A DNA stretch of 64,000 nucleotides from F23-D06 sp045132055. Its GTDB lineage: Bacteria > Bacteroidota > Bacteroidia > Bacteroidales > WCHB1-69. Positions within the stretch are counted from its first letter, which is position 1; each line of letters begins with the position of its first letter. The stretch spans positions 186,001 through 250,000 of the forward strand of contig JBGURP010000027.1 of the NCBI GenBank assembly GCA_045132055.1. Reading direction: 5' to 3'. Position numbers and translations under genes: made by a program. Shown here one piece after another: positions 52,362-61,377 of the stretch. The notes beneath the pieces are model-generated. The model was given only the letters and a program-made list of their open reading frames with translations. It had not been told where the DNA came from and made no database searches.

Positions 52362-52745
52362 ATGCCTACAATTCAACAATTAGTAAGAAAAGGAAGAAAA
52401 AGACTGACTTCTCAGAGTAAGTCAAGGGCATTGGATGCCTGTCCGCAGAGACGCGGCGTTTGTTTGAGGGTTTACACTACAACCCCGAAGAAACCGAATT
52501 CAGCCATGCGTAAGGTGGCGAGAGTTAGAATGACCAACGGAAAAGAGGTGAACGCCTACATTCCGGGCGAAGGCCACAACCTTCAGGAGCACAGCATCGT
52601 GCTGGTGCGCGGAGGCCGTGTAAAAGACCTTCCCGGTGTTCGTTATCACATCGTTCGTGGTGCTTTGGACTCTGCCGGCGTGGACGGCCGTCTGCAAGGA
52701 CGCTCCAAATACGGTGCCAAGAGACCTAAAAAGGCTGCGAAGTAG
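52362..52745 (+). CDS. rpsL: 30S ribosomal protein S12
   Basis: 127 residues of the S12 protein of the small-subunit decoding centre. TTPKKPNSAMRKVARVRMTN and VRGGRVKDLPGVRYHIVRGALD are the universally conserved loops. The lysines at positions equivalent to E. coli K42 and K87 are unchanged, the streptomycin-sensitive form. The C-terminus (GRSKYGAKRPKKAAK) is basic as expected. First gene of a str-type operon with rpsG, fusA and rpsJ, read from a TAnnTTTG promoter about 60 bp upstream. Confidence 0.98.
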   Translation: MPTIQQLVRKGRKRLTSQSKSRALDACPQRRGVCLRVYTTTPKKPNSAMRKVARVRMTNGKEVNAYIPGEGHNLQEHSIVLVRGGRVKDLPGVRYHIVRGALDSAGVDGRLQGRSKYGAKRPKKAAK

Positions 52746-52829
52746 TCAACAATCATCCTTAAAAGAAGTAAATTGAACGCCGGGATTGGCGATTCAAGAG
52801 TAAATAACATTTATTGAAGATACAAGAAA

Positions 52830-53297
52830 ATGAGAAATTCACACGCAAAAAAAAGGATCATTCTTCCTGATCCGAAGTTCAATGACGAAAAAGTAACGAA
52901 ATTCGTCAATAACATCATGTTGAAAGGCAAGAAAAACCTTGCTTTCGAAATTTTCTACAAAGCTATCGACATCGTTTCCGAGAAGACCGGTGAGAACGGC
53001 CTTGAGGTTTGGAAAAAAGCTTTGGAGAACGTAACCCCCAGCGTTGAGGTCAAGAGCAAACGTGTCGGTGGTACGACCCTTCCGGTTCCTGAGGAAATCA
53101 AGCCGGGCAGAAAGCAATCCGTAGGTATGAAGAACCTTATTTCTTTCGCACGCAAGCGTCACGAGCAAACCATGGCTGACAAGCTGGCCCAGGAAATCAT
53201 GGCCGCTTACAAGTCTGAAGGTGCCGCTTTCAAGAAGAAAGAGGAAATCCACAGAATGGCCGAAGCCAACAAGGCATTCGCCCACATGCGCATGTAA
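52830..53297 (+). CDS. rpsG: 30S ribosomal protein S7
   Basis: 155 residues. S7 binds the 3' domain of 16S rRNA and organises the head of the small subunit. Conserved stretches include ILPDPKFNDEKVTKFVNNIMLKGKK, VEVKSKRVGGTTLPVPEE and ANKAFAHMRM at the C-terminus. It lies 84 bp after rpsL and 42 bp before fusA in the standard order. I see no clear S7 autoregulatory structure in the 84-bp spacer, which contains only an AT-rich sequence and a Shine-Dalgarno-like purine tract. Confidence 0.97.
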   Translation: MRNSHAKKRIILPDPKFNDEKVTKFVNNIMLKGKKNLAFEIFYKAIDIVSEKTGENGLEVWKKALENVTPSVEVKSKRVGGTTLPVPEEIKPGRKQSVGMKNLISFARKRHEQTMADKLAQEIMAAYKSEGAAFKKKEEIHRMAEANKAFAHMRM

Positions 53298-53339
53298 TAA
53301 ACTTTTTACATTCATAGTATTTTCGGTAACAAAAGGACG

Positions 53340-55433
53340 ATGGCAGAAGACTTGCACAACATACGGAATATCGGCATCATGGCCCATATTGACGCTGGCA
53401 AGACAACTACCACGGAAAGAATCCTCTACTACACCGGAAAGAACTACAAGATCGGCGAGGTTGACGAGGGAACTGCCACCATGGACTGGATGGTGCAGGA
53501 GCAGGAGAGAGGTATCACGATCACCAGCGCCGCCACCACAGTGATGTGGAAACACCAGTCAACCGACTACAAGATCAACATCATCGATACACCGGGACAT
53601 GTTGATTTCACGGTCGAGGTAGAACGTTCTTTGAGAATATTGGATGGAGCCGTAGCTATCTTCTGCGCCGTTGGCGGCGTGGAAGCACAATCGGAAACCG
53701 TCTGGCGTCAGGCCAACAAGTACAATGTGGCCCGTATCTGCTACGTCAACAAGATGGACCGCTCGGGTGCGAACTTTTACGCCGTCGTGGACCAGATCCG
53801 CGAGAAGCTGAAAGCCAACCCGCTGCCCCTCCAACTCCCCATCGGAGTTGAGGACACGTTCATCGGCGTGGTGGACCTGCTGGAGATGAAAGCCTACCAG
53901 TGGGATGACGAAGACCAAGGTGCCAGCTACCACGAAATCGAAATACCCCAGGACATGGCCGACGACGTGCAGACCTACCGCACACAGCTGTTGGAGACGC
54001 TCGCCGAGTTCGACGAATCCCTGATGGAGAAGTATTTCGAGGACGCTGACAGCATCACCATGGAGGAACTGGTTTCCACAATCCGAAAAGCTACTCTGGA
54101 GCACAAGATCGAACCTGTACTTTGCGGGTCATCGTTCAAGAACAAGTGCGTGCAAAGATTGCTGGACGCCATTGTGATGTATCTCCCCTCCCCTTCGGAC
54201 ATGCCGGCTATTACTGGCATCAACCCCAAATCGGAGGCTGAGGAGACACGCGCAGCGGACGAAAAAGCGCCCTTTGCGGCCTTGGCTTTCAAAATCGCCA
54301 CCGACCCGTTTGTCGGCAAGCTGACGTTCATCAAAGTCTATTCCGGAACTCTGAAAGCCGGAGAGACCGTGTATAATGTCAGCAGCGGCAAGCGCGAGCG
54401 AGTCTCCAAGATCCTGCAGATGCACTCCAACAAGCAACAGCCGTTGGAGATCGTGTCCGCCGGAAACATCGTGGCCCTCGTGGGCATGAAGGAGATTCAC
54501 ACGGGCGACAGCTTGACCGATGAAAAGCACCCGATCGTACTGGAGAACATCGTCTTTCCCGAGCCGGTGATTCAAATCGCCATAGAGCCTAAAACGAAAG
54601 ACGACGAAGAGAAGATGATGCTCGCATTAGCCAAGTTGGCTGATGAGGACCCGACATTCGTGGTTTCCGAAAACGAGGAATCCGGACAGATTCTGATCAG
54701 CGGCATGGGCGAGCTTCACTTGGACATCCTGCTGGACCGTCTGAAACGCGAGTTCAATGTGGATTGTAACCACGGCAAGCCGCGTGTGGCCTACAAGGAA
54801 GCCCTCTCCAGTCCGCTTCGCTATCATGCAACCTACAAGCGTCAGAACGGCGGCAAGGGTTCATTCGCTGACATGGAGTTTGAACTGCAACCACTTCCGT
54901 TCAACGCCAAGGGTCTGCAATTCAAGAGCGAGGTGAAAGGCGGGGCAATCCCGAAAGAGTTCCTGGCAGGTGCTGAGAAAGGCTTCAAGATGGCTATGAT
55001 GAACGGCAAGTATGGTTTCGCCGTGGAAGCCATGGCAGTGACCGTGCTGGATGGGGAAACCCACCCTGCCGACTCCGATGCAATGGCGTTCGAGATCTGC
55101 GCCAAGATAGGATTCCGCGATGCACTCCAACAGATGGATACCATCATCCTGGAACCTATCATGAAAGTGGAAATCACCACGCCAGACGAGTACATCGGCA
55201 ATGTGACCGGCGACTTGAACCGCAGACGTTCCGTTCTGGAACAGATTGACGCGAAAGTCGGCTTCCAGGTCATCACCGCCCAAGTGCCGTTGGCCGAGAT
55301 GTTCGGATACGTGACCACGCTACGCTCTATCAGTCAAGGACGTGCCACCTTCAGCATGGAATTCCAAAAGTACGCAGAAGTTCCGCCCGAAGTGAAAGAT
55401 TATATTATGAATGTAGGAAGATTTATTTTATAG
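53340..55433 (+). CDS. fusA: Elongation factor G
   Basis: 697-residue translocase GTPase. G1 is GIMAHIDAGKTTTTERIL, followed by GITITSAATT (switch I region), DTPGHVDFTVEV (G3) and NKMDRSGANF (G4). Domains II-V follow. Domain IV is rich in basic residues near RNGGKGSFADMEF, and domain V ends in EVKDYIMNVGRFIL. The full length and intact motifs indicate the housekeeping EF-G. It follows rpsG by 42 bp and precedes rpsJ by 52 bp. Confidence 0.97.
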   Translation: MAEDLHNIRNIGIMAHIDAGKTTTTERILYYTGKNYKIGEVDEGTATMDWMVQEQERGITITSAATTVMWKHQSTDYKINIIDTPGHVDFTVEVERSLRILDGAVAIFCAVGGVEAQSETVWRQANKYNVARICYVNKMDRSGANFYAVVDQIREKLKANPLPLQLPIGVEDTFIGVVDLLEMKAYQWDDEDQGASYHEIEIPQDMADDVQTYRTQLLETLAEFDESLMEKYFEDADSITMEELVSTIRKATLEHKIEPVLCGSSFKNKCVQRLLDAIVMYLPSPSDMPAITGINPKSEAEETRAADEKAPFAALAFKIATDPFVGKLTFIKVYSGTLKAGETVYNVSSGKRERVSKILQMHSNKQQPLEIVSAGNIVALVGMKEIHTGDSLTDEKHPIVLENIVFPEPVIQIAIEPKTKDDEEKMMLALAKLADEDPTFVVSENEESGQILISGMGELHLDILLDRLKREFNVDCNHGKPRVAYKEALSSPLRYHATYKRQNGGKGSFADMEFELQPLPFNAKGLQFKSEVKGGAIPKEFLAGAEKGFKMAMMNGKYGFAVEAMAVTVLDGETHPADSDAMAFEICAKIGFRDALQQMDTIILEPIMKVEITTPDEYIGNVTGDLNRRRSVLEQIDAKVGFQVITAQVPLAEMFGYVTTLRSISQGRATFSMEFQKYAEVPPEVKDYIMNVGRFIL

Positions 55434-55485
55434 AAATAACAGTTTTAAAACATATTACGTAATATTTAATTAAAAACAAAAAAAA

Positions 55486-55800
55486 GTGAGTCACAGAATT
55501 AGAATCAAATTGAAATCATTCGACCACACCTTGGTTGACAGATCTGCTGAAAAGATCGTCAAGACCGTGAACGGTGTGAAGGACGACAAGGTTGTGCTGG
55601 TTGGCCCTATTCCACTGCCGACACACACCAAGATTTTCACCGTAAACCGCTCCACTTTTGTAAACAAGAAATCCAGAGAGCAATTCCAGCTCTCCACTTA
55701 CAAAAGACTGTTGGACATCTACGGTACAACCACCAAGACCATCGATGCTCTGATGCAGCTTGAACTGCCCAGCGGCGTTGACGTAGAAATCAAGGTGTGA
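55486..55800 (+). CDS. rpsJ: 30S ribosomal protein S10
   Basis: 104 residues starting from a GTG at 55486 (preceded by an A-rich tract). Motifs RIRIKLKSFDHTLVDRSAEKIVKTV, GPIPLPTHTKIFTVNRSTFVNK and SREQFQLSTYKRLLDIYGTT are S10 hallmarks. S10 also takes part in transcription antitermination. In related genomes rpsJ opens the S10 operon into rplC, rplD and more; here a terminator and an unrelated gene follow directly. The gene order therefore breaks after rpsJ. Confidence 0.95.
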   Translation: MSHRIRIKLKSFDHTLVDRSAEKIVKTVNGVKDDKVVLVGPIPLPTHTKIFTVNRSTFVNKKSREQFQLSTYKRLLDIYGTTTKTIDALMQLELPSGVDVEIKV

Positions 55801-55861
55801 TGAAAGTCTGAATTTTGGGTTCCGTGCACGGCCGTACGCGGGATTCAAAAAAAAAATCAAG

Positions 55862-55898
55862 GCACTATCCATTTTTTTGTGGTTAGTGCTTTTTTTTT
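55862..55898 (+). terminator. Intrinsic terminator of the rpsL-rpsJ operon
   Basis: A 10-bp stem (GCACTATCCA at 55862-55871 with TGGTTAGTGC at 55880-55889, one mismatch) and an 8-base loop of T/G is followed by nine T residues. It lies about 60 bp after the rpsJ stop. Confidence 0.83.
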
Positions 55899-55899
55899 G

Positions 55900-55907
55900 T
55901 ATTTTTG
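55900..55907 (+). promoter_or_regulatory. -7 element of the HdrB-like gene
   Basis: TATTTTTG, matching TAnnTTTG, lies directly after the terminator T-run and ends 26 bp before the ATG at 55934. Confidence 0.6.
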
Positions 55908-55933
55908 CTAATCATTTTTTGGATAACTACTGT

Positions 55934-56989
55934 ATGGAAAAACGCTACTGGAACGAATATCAGAAAGCTATCGCCGACGACCACTACTTTTATGAAAGGA
56001 GCTGCATCCGTCAGACCTTCTTTCCTGGCTCTGAGGCCGCTTTTCTCAATATACTGCGCAACGATCTAGGAAAGGACATCTACGACTCCTCACACCAGCA
56101 TACCTGCACGGGCATCGGCTATCATTCAGACGTGGTGCCTTTTGAGACCACCATGACCATTGTGGCACGATTGTTCTCACTCATGACAGAGAAGGGTTAC
56201 GAAAACTACGTACCCTCCTGTGTTACTTCTTTCGGCGTCATGACGGAGATTATCGAAAAATGGAACGAGAATCCGCAACTGTTGGAACAGGCGCGCGAAC
56301 TTCTGCGCAAGGCCACCGGCCGCGAATTTGACGCTCCCAAGAACATTGCCCATCCATCTGATATCATCTACAAATTCCGCTTTGATTTGAAGGAGAAGAT
56401 GAAATACCAGCTGGTGAACCGCTTCACGGGCAAACCTCTGCGCGGCGTGGAGCACATCGGCTGCCATTATGCCAAGATTTTCCCGAAGCATGGTGTCGGT
56501 AACGCTGAATTCCCCTATGTGCTCGCGGGCATGATCGAGGCTTGGGGCGGCGAAGTCGTAGATTATCCTGAACGTCGCCATTGCTGTGGCTTCGGATTCC
56601 GCCAATACTTGGTGCAGGAAAACCGCGGCTACTCCGTGGCCAACTCCAAGAAGAAATTCGAATCCATGGAACCCTACGAGCCGGATTTCATCGTGGCCAA
56701 CTGCCCGGGATGCGCCATGTTCCTCGACAAATGGCAATATACTATCGCAGAGATGGAGCACAAGACTTACGACAAAGACGGCTACGGCATCCCCGTGTTA
56801 ACTTACGAGGAGCTTGCCGGTCTATTGTTAGGATACGACCCTTGGGTGCTGGGACTTCAGTTGCACCAGGTTCAATGCGAAAGCCTGCTCAACAAAATCG
56901 GCATCCAATATGACCCGGATTCCAAATACAAGGGAATTTCCGGCAGAATCCTGCCAAAGCCGGAGAAGCCGAGCGTGCTGAAAGTTTAG
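55934..56989 (+). CDS. HdrB-like protein with CCG (cysteine-rich) domains
   Basis: 351 residues. Heterodisulfide-reductase-subunit-B-type proteins carry cysteine-rich CCG domains that bind noncubane [4Fe-4S] clusters. Here the second domain reads GVEHIGCHYAKIFPKH...VDYPERRHCCGFGFRQYL...FIVANCPGCAMFLDK, with the CCG and CPGC cores visible. The first domain is reduced (SSHQHTCTGIGYHSD; YVPSCVTSFGVMTE). The start at 55934 follows the promoter; a further upstream frame to 55877 lies in the terminator and is rejected. It lies ahead of an HdrA-like flavoprotein gene after a 120-bp repeat-rich gap. HdrC is not present nearby. Confidence 0.82.
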   Translation: MEKRYWNEYQKAIADDHYFYERSCIRQTFFPGSEAAFLNILRNDLGKDIYDSSHQHTCTGIGYHSDVVPFETTMTIVARLFSLMTEKGYENYVPSCVTSFGVMTEIIEKWNENPQLLEQARELLRKATGREFDAPKNIAHPSDIIYKFRFDLKEKMKYQLVNRFTGKPLRGVEHIGCHYAKIFPKHGVGNAEFPYVLAGMIEAWGGEVVDYPERRHCCGFGFRQYLVQENRGYSVANSKKKFESMEPYEPDFIVANCPGCAMFLDKWQYTIAEMEHKTYDKDGYGIPVLTYEELAGLLLGYDPWVLGLQLHQVQCESLLNKIGIQYDPDSKYKGISGRILPKPEKPSVLKV

Positions 56990-57105
56990 AGATTAGATAT
57001 TAGAAGATTAGAAGAGTAAAAGATTAAAAGATTAAAAGATTAGAAGATTAGAAGAGTAAAGGAGTAAGTGAGTAGAGATTTTAGATAAAAGATTTAGATA
57101 AGAAA
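56990..57105 (+). repeat. Degenerate purine-rich tandem repeat (AGATTA/AGAAGATTA-like)
   Basis: The stretch between the HdrB-like and HdrA-like genes is a run of about fifteen imperfect units such as AGATTAGA, AGATTAAA and AGAGTAAA, almost free of C. It begins at the stop codon and ends close to the next start. No gene or promoter element is recognised in it. Confidence 0.75.
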
Positions 57106-57109
57106 ACTA

Positions 57110-58120
57110 ATGTTAAATATAGCGATTATCGGAGCCGGACCTGCCGGCATTGAAGCGGCCTCCATACTGGCCAGCAAACATCATATCACCCTGTTTGAAA
57201 AATCGGACAAGACCTTGTCAAACATCCATGACAAAGCGTTGCTGTTCCCCGACTTCTCCTCTGCCGAGGATCTGGCTGTCAAACTGGATGCCAAGCTGAA
57301 CAAGACCAACATCGAACTTCGTCTGAACACGCCCATTGTCAAGTTGGAGAAAAAAGACAACGGCTGGGTACTGACAGATGACAAGCAACAGGAATATACC
57401 TATCCCTACGTGCTGTTAGCCACTGGCTATCGCGTTTTCGACGCCCATCAGAAAGAGGAACTCGGTTATGGCATCTACAAAGGCGTCATCACCTCACTGG
57501 AATTGGAGAAGATGATCAAAGAGGACCATATTGTGAATGTGAACGGCGACAAGCCCAAACAGATCACTTTCCTGCAGTGCGTGGGCTCGCGCGACGAGAA
57601 ATCAGGCAATCACTATTGTTCGAAGGTTTGCTGCGTTACTGCCGTGAAGCAGGCCATCGAAATCAAGAAGATGCTGCCGGACACTGACGTTTATGTGTTC
57701 TACATGGACTTGCGGATGTGGGGCCAGGGCTTTGAAGAGATGTACCGCACAGCCCAGGAAGAATACGGGGTGAATTTCGTGCGTGGCCGCATCTCCGAAG
57801 CTGCCTCCACCTACGACAACCGCGTGCAAATCAAGGCCGAGGACACCTTGATGGGGCTGCCGCTGAATCTGAACACCGACCTGCTGGTTTTGATGGTAGG
57901 CATGTGTGCCTCCGATGGTACGAAACAACTCAGCCAGTCAGCCGGCATTGACGGTCTATACGGCTTTGCCCAAAGCAAGTCGGAGCATCTGGAAGACAAC
58001 ATGACTGCTCAAGAAGGTCTTTTCGTGGCTGGTGCCTGCAAGCGTCCATCTAGCGTCAACGATACCATACAAGATGCCCGCGCCGCTGCCGTAAACATGA
58101 TGAATTTTATTCAAGAATAA
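57110..58120 (+). CDS. HdrA-like FAD-dependent oxidoreductase
   Basis: 336 residues. An N-terminal FAD-binding Rossmann motif (IAIIGAGPAGIEAAS, 4-18) is followed by the HdrA-type stretch FLQCVGSRDEKS...NHYCSKVCCVTAVKQAIEIK, whose CxxxCC cluster-binding pattern is diagnostic of the HdrA family. The C-terminal half has the second FAD contact (GLFVAGACKRPSSVNDTIQDARAAAVNM). It is shorter than methanogen HdrA, lacking the ferredoxin extension. Probably transfers electrons with the HdrB-like protein encoded upstream. Its downstream neighbours are alpha-glucan enzymes, 17 bp away. Confidence 0.83.
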   Translation: MLNIAIIGAGPAGIEAASILASKHHITLFEKSDKTLSNIHDKALLFPDFSSAEDLAVKLDAKLNKTNIELRLNTPIVKLEKKDNGWVLTDDKQQEYTYPYVLLATGYRVFDAHQKEELGYGIYKGVITSLELEKMIKEDHIVNVNGDKPKQITFLQCVGSRDEKSGNHYCSKVCCVTAVKQAIEIKKMLPDTDVYVFYMDLRMWGQGFEEMYRTAQEEYGVNFVRGRISEAASTYDNRVQIKAEDTLMGLPLNLNTDLLVLMVGMCASDGTKQLSQSAGIDGLYGFAQSKSEHLEDNMTAQEGLFVAGACKRPSSVNDTIQDARAAAVNMMNFIQE

Positions 58121-58137
58121 CGTAAAAAATATTTATA

Positions 58138-60075
58138 ATGAGCTACATAGAATTTGACAAAGAGCAACTCGTCAATATCGGATTCTCAAAATCAAGAGAG
58201 ATATTACGATGCAGCAACACGGGAGCTTTCGCCAACACCACGCTGGTTGGTCTGAACACCCGCAAATACCACGGGCTCTTTATAGTTCCACAAGACAAGA
58301 TTGACCACGAGCGTCACGTGCTGGTATCCAACCTCAACGAGAGCATCGTGGTCAACAACATGGATTTCCACCTCAGCATGAACCAGTTCAAGGGGGGCGT
58401 CATCCATCCGAAAGGGAACAAATATCTGCAGCATTTCACAGCCGACAATATCCCAACCTATCTCTATCGTGTAGGCAAGTTCAATTTCACGAAAGAGATT
58501 CTGTTTCTGAAGGATTCCGACCGGCTCATCATCAAATACACGATGCTCGACAATTACGAGTCAGCCTCTTTCCAATTCCAGCCTCTGTTGGCATTCCGCA
58601 GCATACACCAGCTCACCCATGCCAATGACCAGGTAAACACGCAGTATGAGAGCGTGGATAACGGCGTTGGATACTGTCTGTACAACAATTACACACCGAT
58701 TTACCTGCAGTGTTCATCCCCTGTTTCCTATCAGCATCATCCGGATTGGTTCTATAACATCGAATATGAAGAGGAATTGAACCGCGGATATGAAGGTGTG
58801 GAAGATCTCTACACGCCCGGCGTACTGACGGCGGAGGTCAAAGACAAGGAACTGTACATCACCATAGGCACAGAGCCGATTCATCCGGAAGAGATTGCCA
58901 AGCTCTACAAGAAGGATGTCAGCCACCACACGTCGCGTTCATCTTTCTTCAATTGTCTGCAGAATGCGGCGGAGCAGTTCATCGTCAAGCGCAACGGCAA
59001 GACGGAAGTAATTGCCGGTTATCCTTGGTTCGGCCGCTGGGGTCGCGATACTTTTATCGCCCTGCCGGGCCTGACATTGGCCTTGGGCAAGAATGACTTG
59101 TGCAAGGAGATTCTGGATTCCATGATCGAGGACATGAAAGAGGGTTTGTTCCCCAACATCGGCAGCGGCCAGAATGCCGCCTACAATTCAGTAGATGCCC
59201 CGTTATGGTTCTTCCGGGCAGTGCAGCTGTACGCCGAAGCCACGCACTCTGAGAAGAAGATATGGAAAGAGTATGGCGAGACGATGAAGCAGATTCTGAC
59301 TGCCTATCGTCACGGCACGCTCAACAACATCCGGATGCTGGACAACGGCCTGATATACGCCGGCGGTCCAGGCCTCGCACTCACGTGGATGGACGCCGTA
59401 GTCAATGGCAACCCTATCACGCCGAGAACCGGCTGCCAGGTGGAAATCAACGCGCTGTGGTACAATGCCATGAAATTCGCCTTGGAAATGGCCCATCTGG
59501 CCAAAGACAGCGACTTCATCTACGACTGGGAACCGATGGTGCAAGATTTTCCGGCCGTTTTCAAAGAGACCTTCTGGTCGAAAGAGATCGGCTATCTGGC
59601 CGACTATGTGAATGGTGACTACAAGAACTTCCAGATCCGTCCCAACATGATGATAGTCACGTCACTGCCCTACTCTCCCATCAGTGAGAAGATCCGCCAG
59701 CTGATTCTGAAGCGCACCTGCGAGGAGCTGCTGACCGACAAGGGCATACGCTCGCTCTCGCCCAACGATCCCGAATACAAGGGACACTACATGGGCAATC
59801 AGGCCGAGCGCGACGCCGCATACCATCAGGGAACCTGCTGGATATGGCTGCTGTTCCCATTCACCGACGGCATGTTGGCAGTCTATCAGAAATCCGCCAT
59901 CCCTGCTTTGCAGAGAATCCTCTATAAGTTCGACAACTGCATGACCAGCTATGGCATCTCCACCATTGCCGAAATCACGGACGGTGACCCGCCACACAAG
60001 CCCAACGGATGCATTTCGCAAGCCTGGAGCGTGGCAGCACTGCTCTACATGAAATGGAGAATTGAACATTATTAG
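58138..60075 (+). CDS. Glycogen debranching enzyme (amylo-alpha-1,6-glucosidase type)
   Basis: 645 residues, the size of prokaryotic GDE. An N-terminal beta domain (CSNTGAFANTTLVGLNTRKYHGLF, about 24-47) precedes the C-terminal (alpha/alpha)6 barrel, whose catalytic-region signature is AGYPWFGRWGRDTFIALPGL (about 290-309). Further motifs are SVDAPLWFFRAV, DAVVNGNPITPRTGCQVEINALWYNA and SPNDPEYKGHYMGN. The enzyme removes alpha-1,6 branches of glycogen in the cytoplasm. It is first of three alpha-glucan genes (debrancher, glycosyltransferase, GH57) with 21-bp and 8-bp-overlap junctions, the usual Bacteroidota glycogen operon. Confidence 0.92.
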   Translation: MSYIEFDKEQLVNIGFSKSREILRCSNTGAFANTTLVGLNTRKYHGLFIVPQDKIDHERHVLVSNLNESIVVNNMDFHLSMNQFKGGVIHPKGNKYLQHFTADNIPTYLYRVGKFNFTKEILFLKDSDRLIIKYTMLDNYESASFQFQPLLAFRSIHQLTHANDQVNTQYESVDNGVGYCLYNNYTPIYLQCSSPVSYQHHPDWFYNIEYEEELNRGYEGVEDLYTPGVLTAEVKDKELYITIGTEPIHPEEIAKLYKKDVSHHTSRSSFFNCLQNAAEQFIVKRNGKTEVIAGYPWFGRWGRDTFIALPGLTLALGKNDLCKEILDSMIEDMKEGLFPNIGSGQNAAYNSVDAPLWFFRAVQLYAEATHSEKKIWKEYGETMKQILTAYRHGTLNNIRMLDNGLIYAGGPGLALTWMDAVVNGNPITPRTGCQVEINALWYNAMKFALEMAHLAKDSDFIYDWEPMVQDFPAVFKETFWSKEIGYLADYVNGDYKNFQIRPNMMIVTSLPYSPISEKIRQLILKRTCEELLTDKGIRSLSPNDPEYKGHYMGNQAERDAAYHQGTCWIWLLFPFTDGMLAVYQKSAIPALQRILYKFDNCMTSYGISTIAEITDGDPPHKPNGCISQAWSVAALLYMKWRIEHY

Positions 60076-60096
60076 AAACATCTAAAGTACAAAACA

Positions 60097-61377
60097 ATGA
60101 GAGTACTCATGTTCGGGTGGGAATTTCCACCGCATATATCAGGAGGTTTGGGCACAGCCTGCTACGGTCTCACCAAAGGACTGTCGCTCAACGGCGTGGA
60201 TGTCACCTTCGTCATGCCCAAGGCATCGGGCGACGAGGATCAGACGTACACCAAGATTGTCAACGCGAGCGACGTGGAGGTTGACCCGCGCCATGCCGAG
60301 TTCTACACCCGCCAGACAGAGACCTCCTTCATACAGGTCAACTCCCAACTGGTGCCCTACGTTGGGTTGGACGACTATTACAACGTGGTGAACCAGATTG
60401 ACAGCGGCCTGATCCAAAGTGGTGGAACCAAACGCAAATACATTTTCAGTGGCGGTTATGGAAAGAACCTGATGGAAGAGGTAAACCGTTATGCGGAGAT
60501 TGCCACCGAAATTGCCCGTAACGAAGAGTTCGATATCATCCATGCACACGACTGGCTCACCTATCGTGCCGGCATCGCGGCCAAGCGCGTAAGTGGCAAG
60601 CCTTTGGTAGTGCATATCCATGCCACAGAATACGACCGCTCGGGCGAGAGCAACCGCAACGACATCGTTTATAACATGGAGCGCGAGGGCATGTCCGCCG
60701 CCGACTCCGTGTGCGCCGTCAGCGACCTCACCCGCAACATCGTCATCGAAAAATACGGCATCGACGCCAACAAAGTCTATACCCTGCACAACGCCGTGGT
60801 GCCCAGCGACAAGAAGGTGCAGCGCGACAAGTTCGTAAAAGAGAAAATCGTCACTTTCCTGGGACGCGTCACGTTCCAAAAAGGTCCCGACTACTTTGTG
60901 GAAACCGCCAAGCTGGTGCTCGACAAAGATCCCAACGTGCGCTTTGTGTTGGCCGGCGATGGCGACATGATGCAGCACATCATCACGCGTGTGGCGGAAT
61001 TAGGTATTTCCGACCGCTTCCATTTCACCGGCTTTTTGCGCGGTGACGACATCGACAAGATGTTCGGCATGAGCGACGTGTATGTCATGCCCTCCATCTC
61101 TGAGCCGTTCGGCATCTCGCCGTTGGAGGCCATGCGCGCCAAAGTGCCCGTGGTCATCTCCAAGCAATCGGGCGTGGCCGAAGTACTCCAGCACGCGATC
61201 AAGGTGGATTTCTGGGACATCAACGCCACCGCAGACGCCATCTATGGGCTTCTCCATTACCCCGCCCTTTCCAATCTGTTCAGCGTGAAAGGCGCAGAAG
61301 AGGTCGATAACCTCAAATGGGAAAATGTTGCAAAAAAACTGAAAGTCATATACGAAAAAACCTTGCGCTATGAATAG
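60097..61377 (+). CDS. GT4-type glycosyltransferase, glycogen/alpha-glucan synthase-like
   Basis: 426 residues. Starts MRVLMFGWEFPPHISGGLGTACYGLTKGLSLNG, the starch-synthase-type N-terminal domain. A second half with VTFLGRVTFQKGPDYFVETAKLVLDK and the nucleotide-sugar-binding E-x7-E motif (SEPFGISPLE) places it in the GT-B fold. Its size agrees with a GT4 alpha-glucan synthase and not with the longer GT5 enzymes. It lies between the debranching enzyme and the GH57 gene, and overlaps the latter by 8 bp. Substrate (UDP- or ADP-glucose) is not resolved. Confidence 0.88.
   Translation: MRVLMFGWEFPPHISGGLGTACYGLTKGLSLNGVDVTFVMPKASGDEDQTYTKIVNASDVEVDPRHAEFYTRQTETSFIQVNSQLVPYVGLDDYYNVVNQIDSGLIQSGGTKRKYIFSGGYGKNLMEEVNRYAEIATEIARNEEFDIIHAHDWLTYRAGIAAKRVSGKPLVVHIHATEYDRSGESNRNDIVYNMEREGMSAADSVCAVSDLTRNIVIEKYGIDANKVYTLHNAVVPSDKKVQRDKFVKEKIVTFLGRVTFQKGPDYFVETAKLVLDKDPNVRFVLAGDGDMMQHIITRVAELGISDRFHFTGFLRGDDIDKMFGMSDVYVMPSISEPFGISPLEAMRAKVPVVISKQSGVAEVLQHAIKVDFWDINATADAIYGLLHYPALSNLFSVKGAEEVDNLKWENVAKKLKVIYEKTLRYE

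Noticed and set aside
55801..55860. GC-rich palindromic segment after rpsJ (CCGTGCACGG and nearby) as a terminator
   Set aside because: It is followed by a run of A on the coding strand and not T. The adjacent hairpin at 55862-55898 with nine T residues is a much better terminator.
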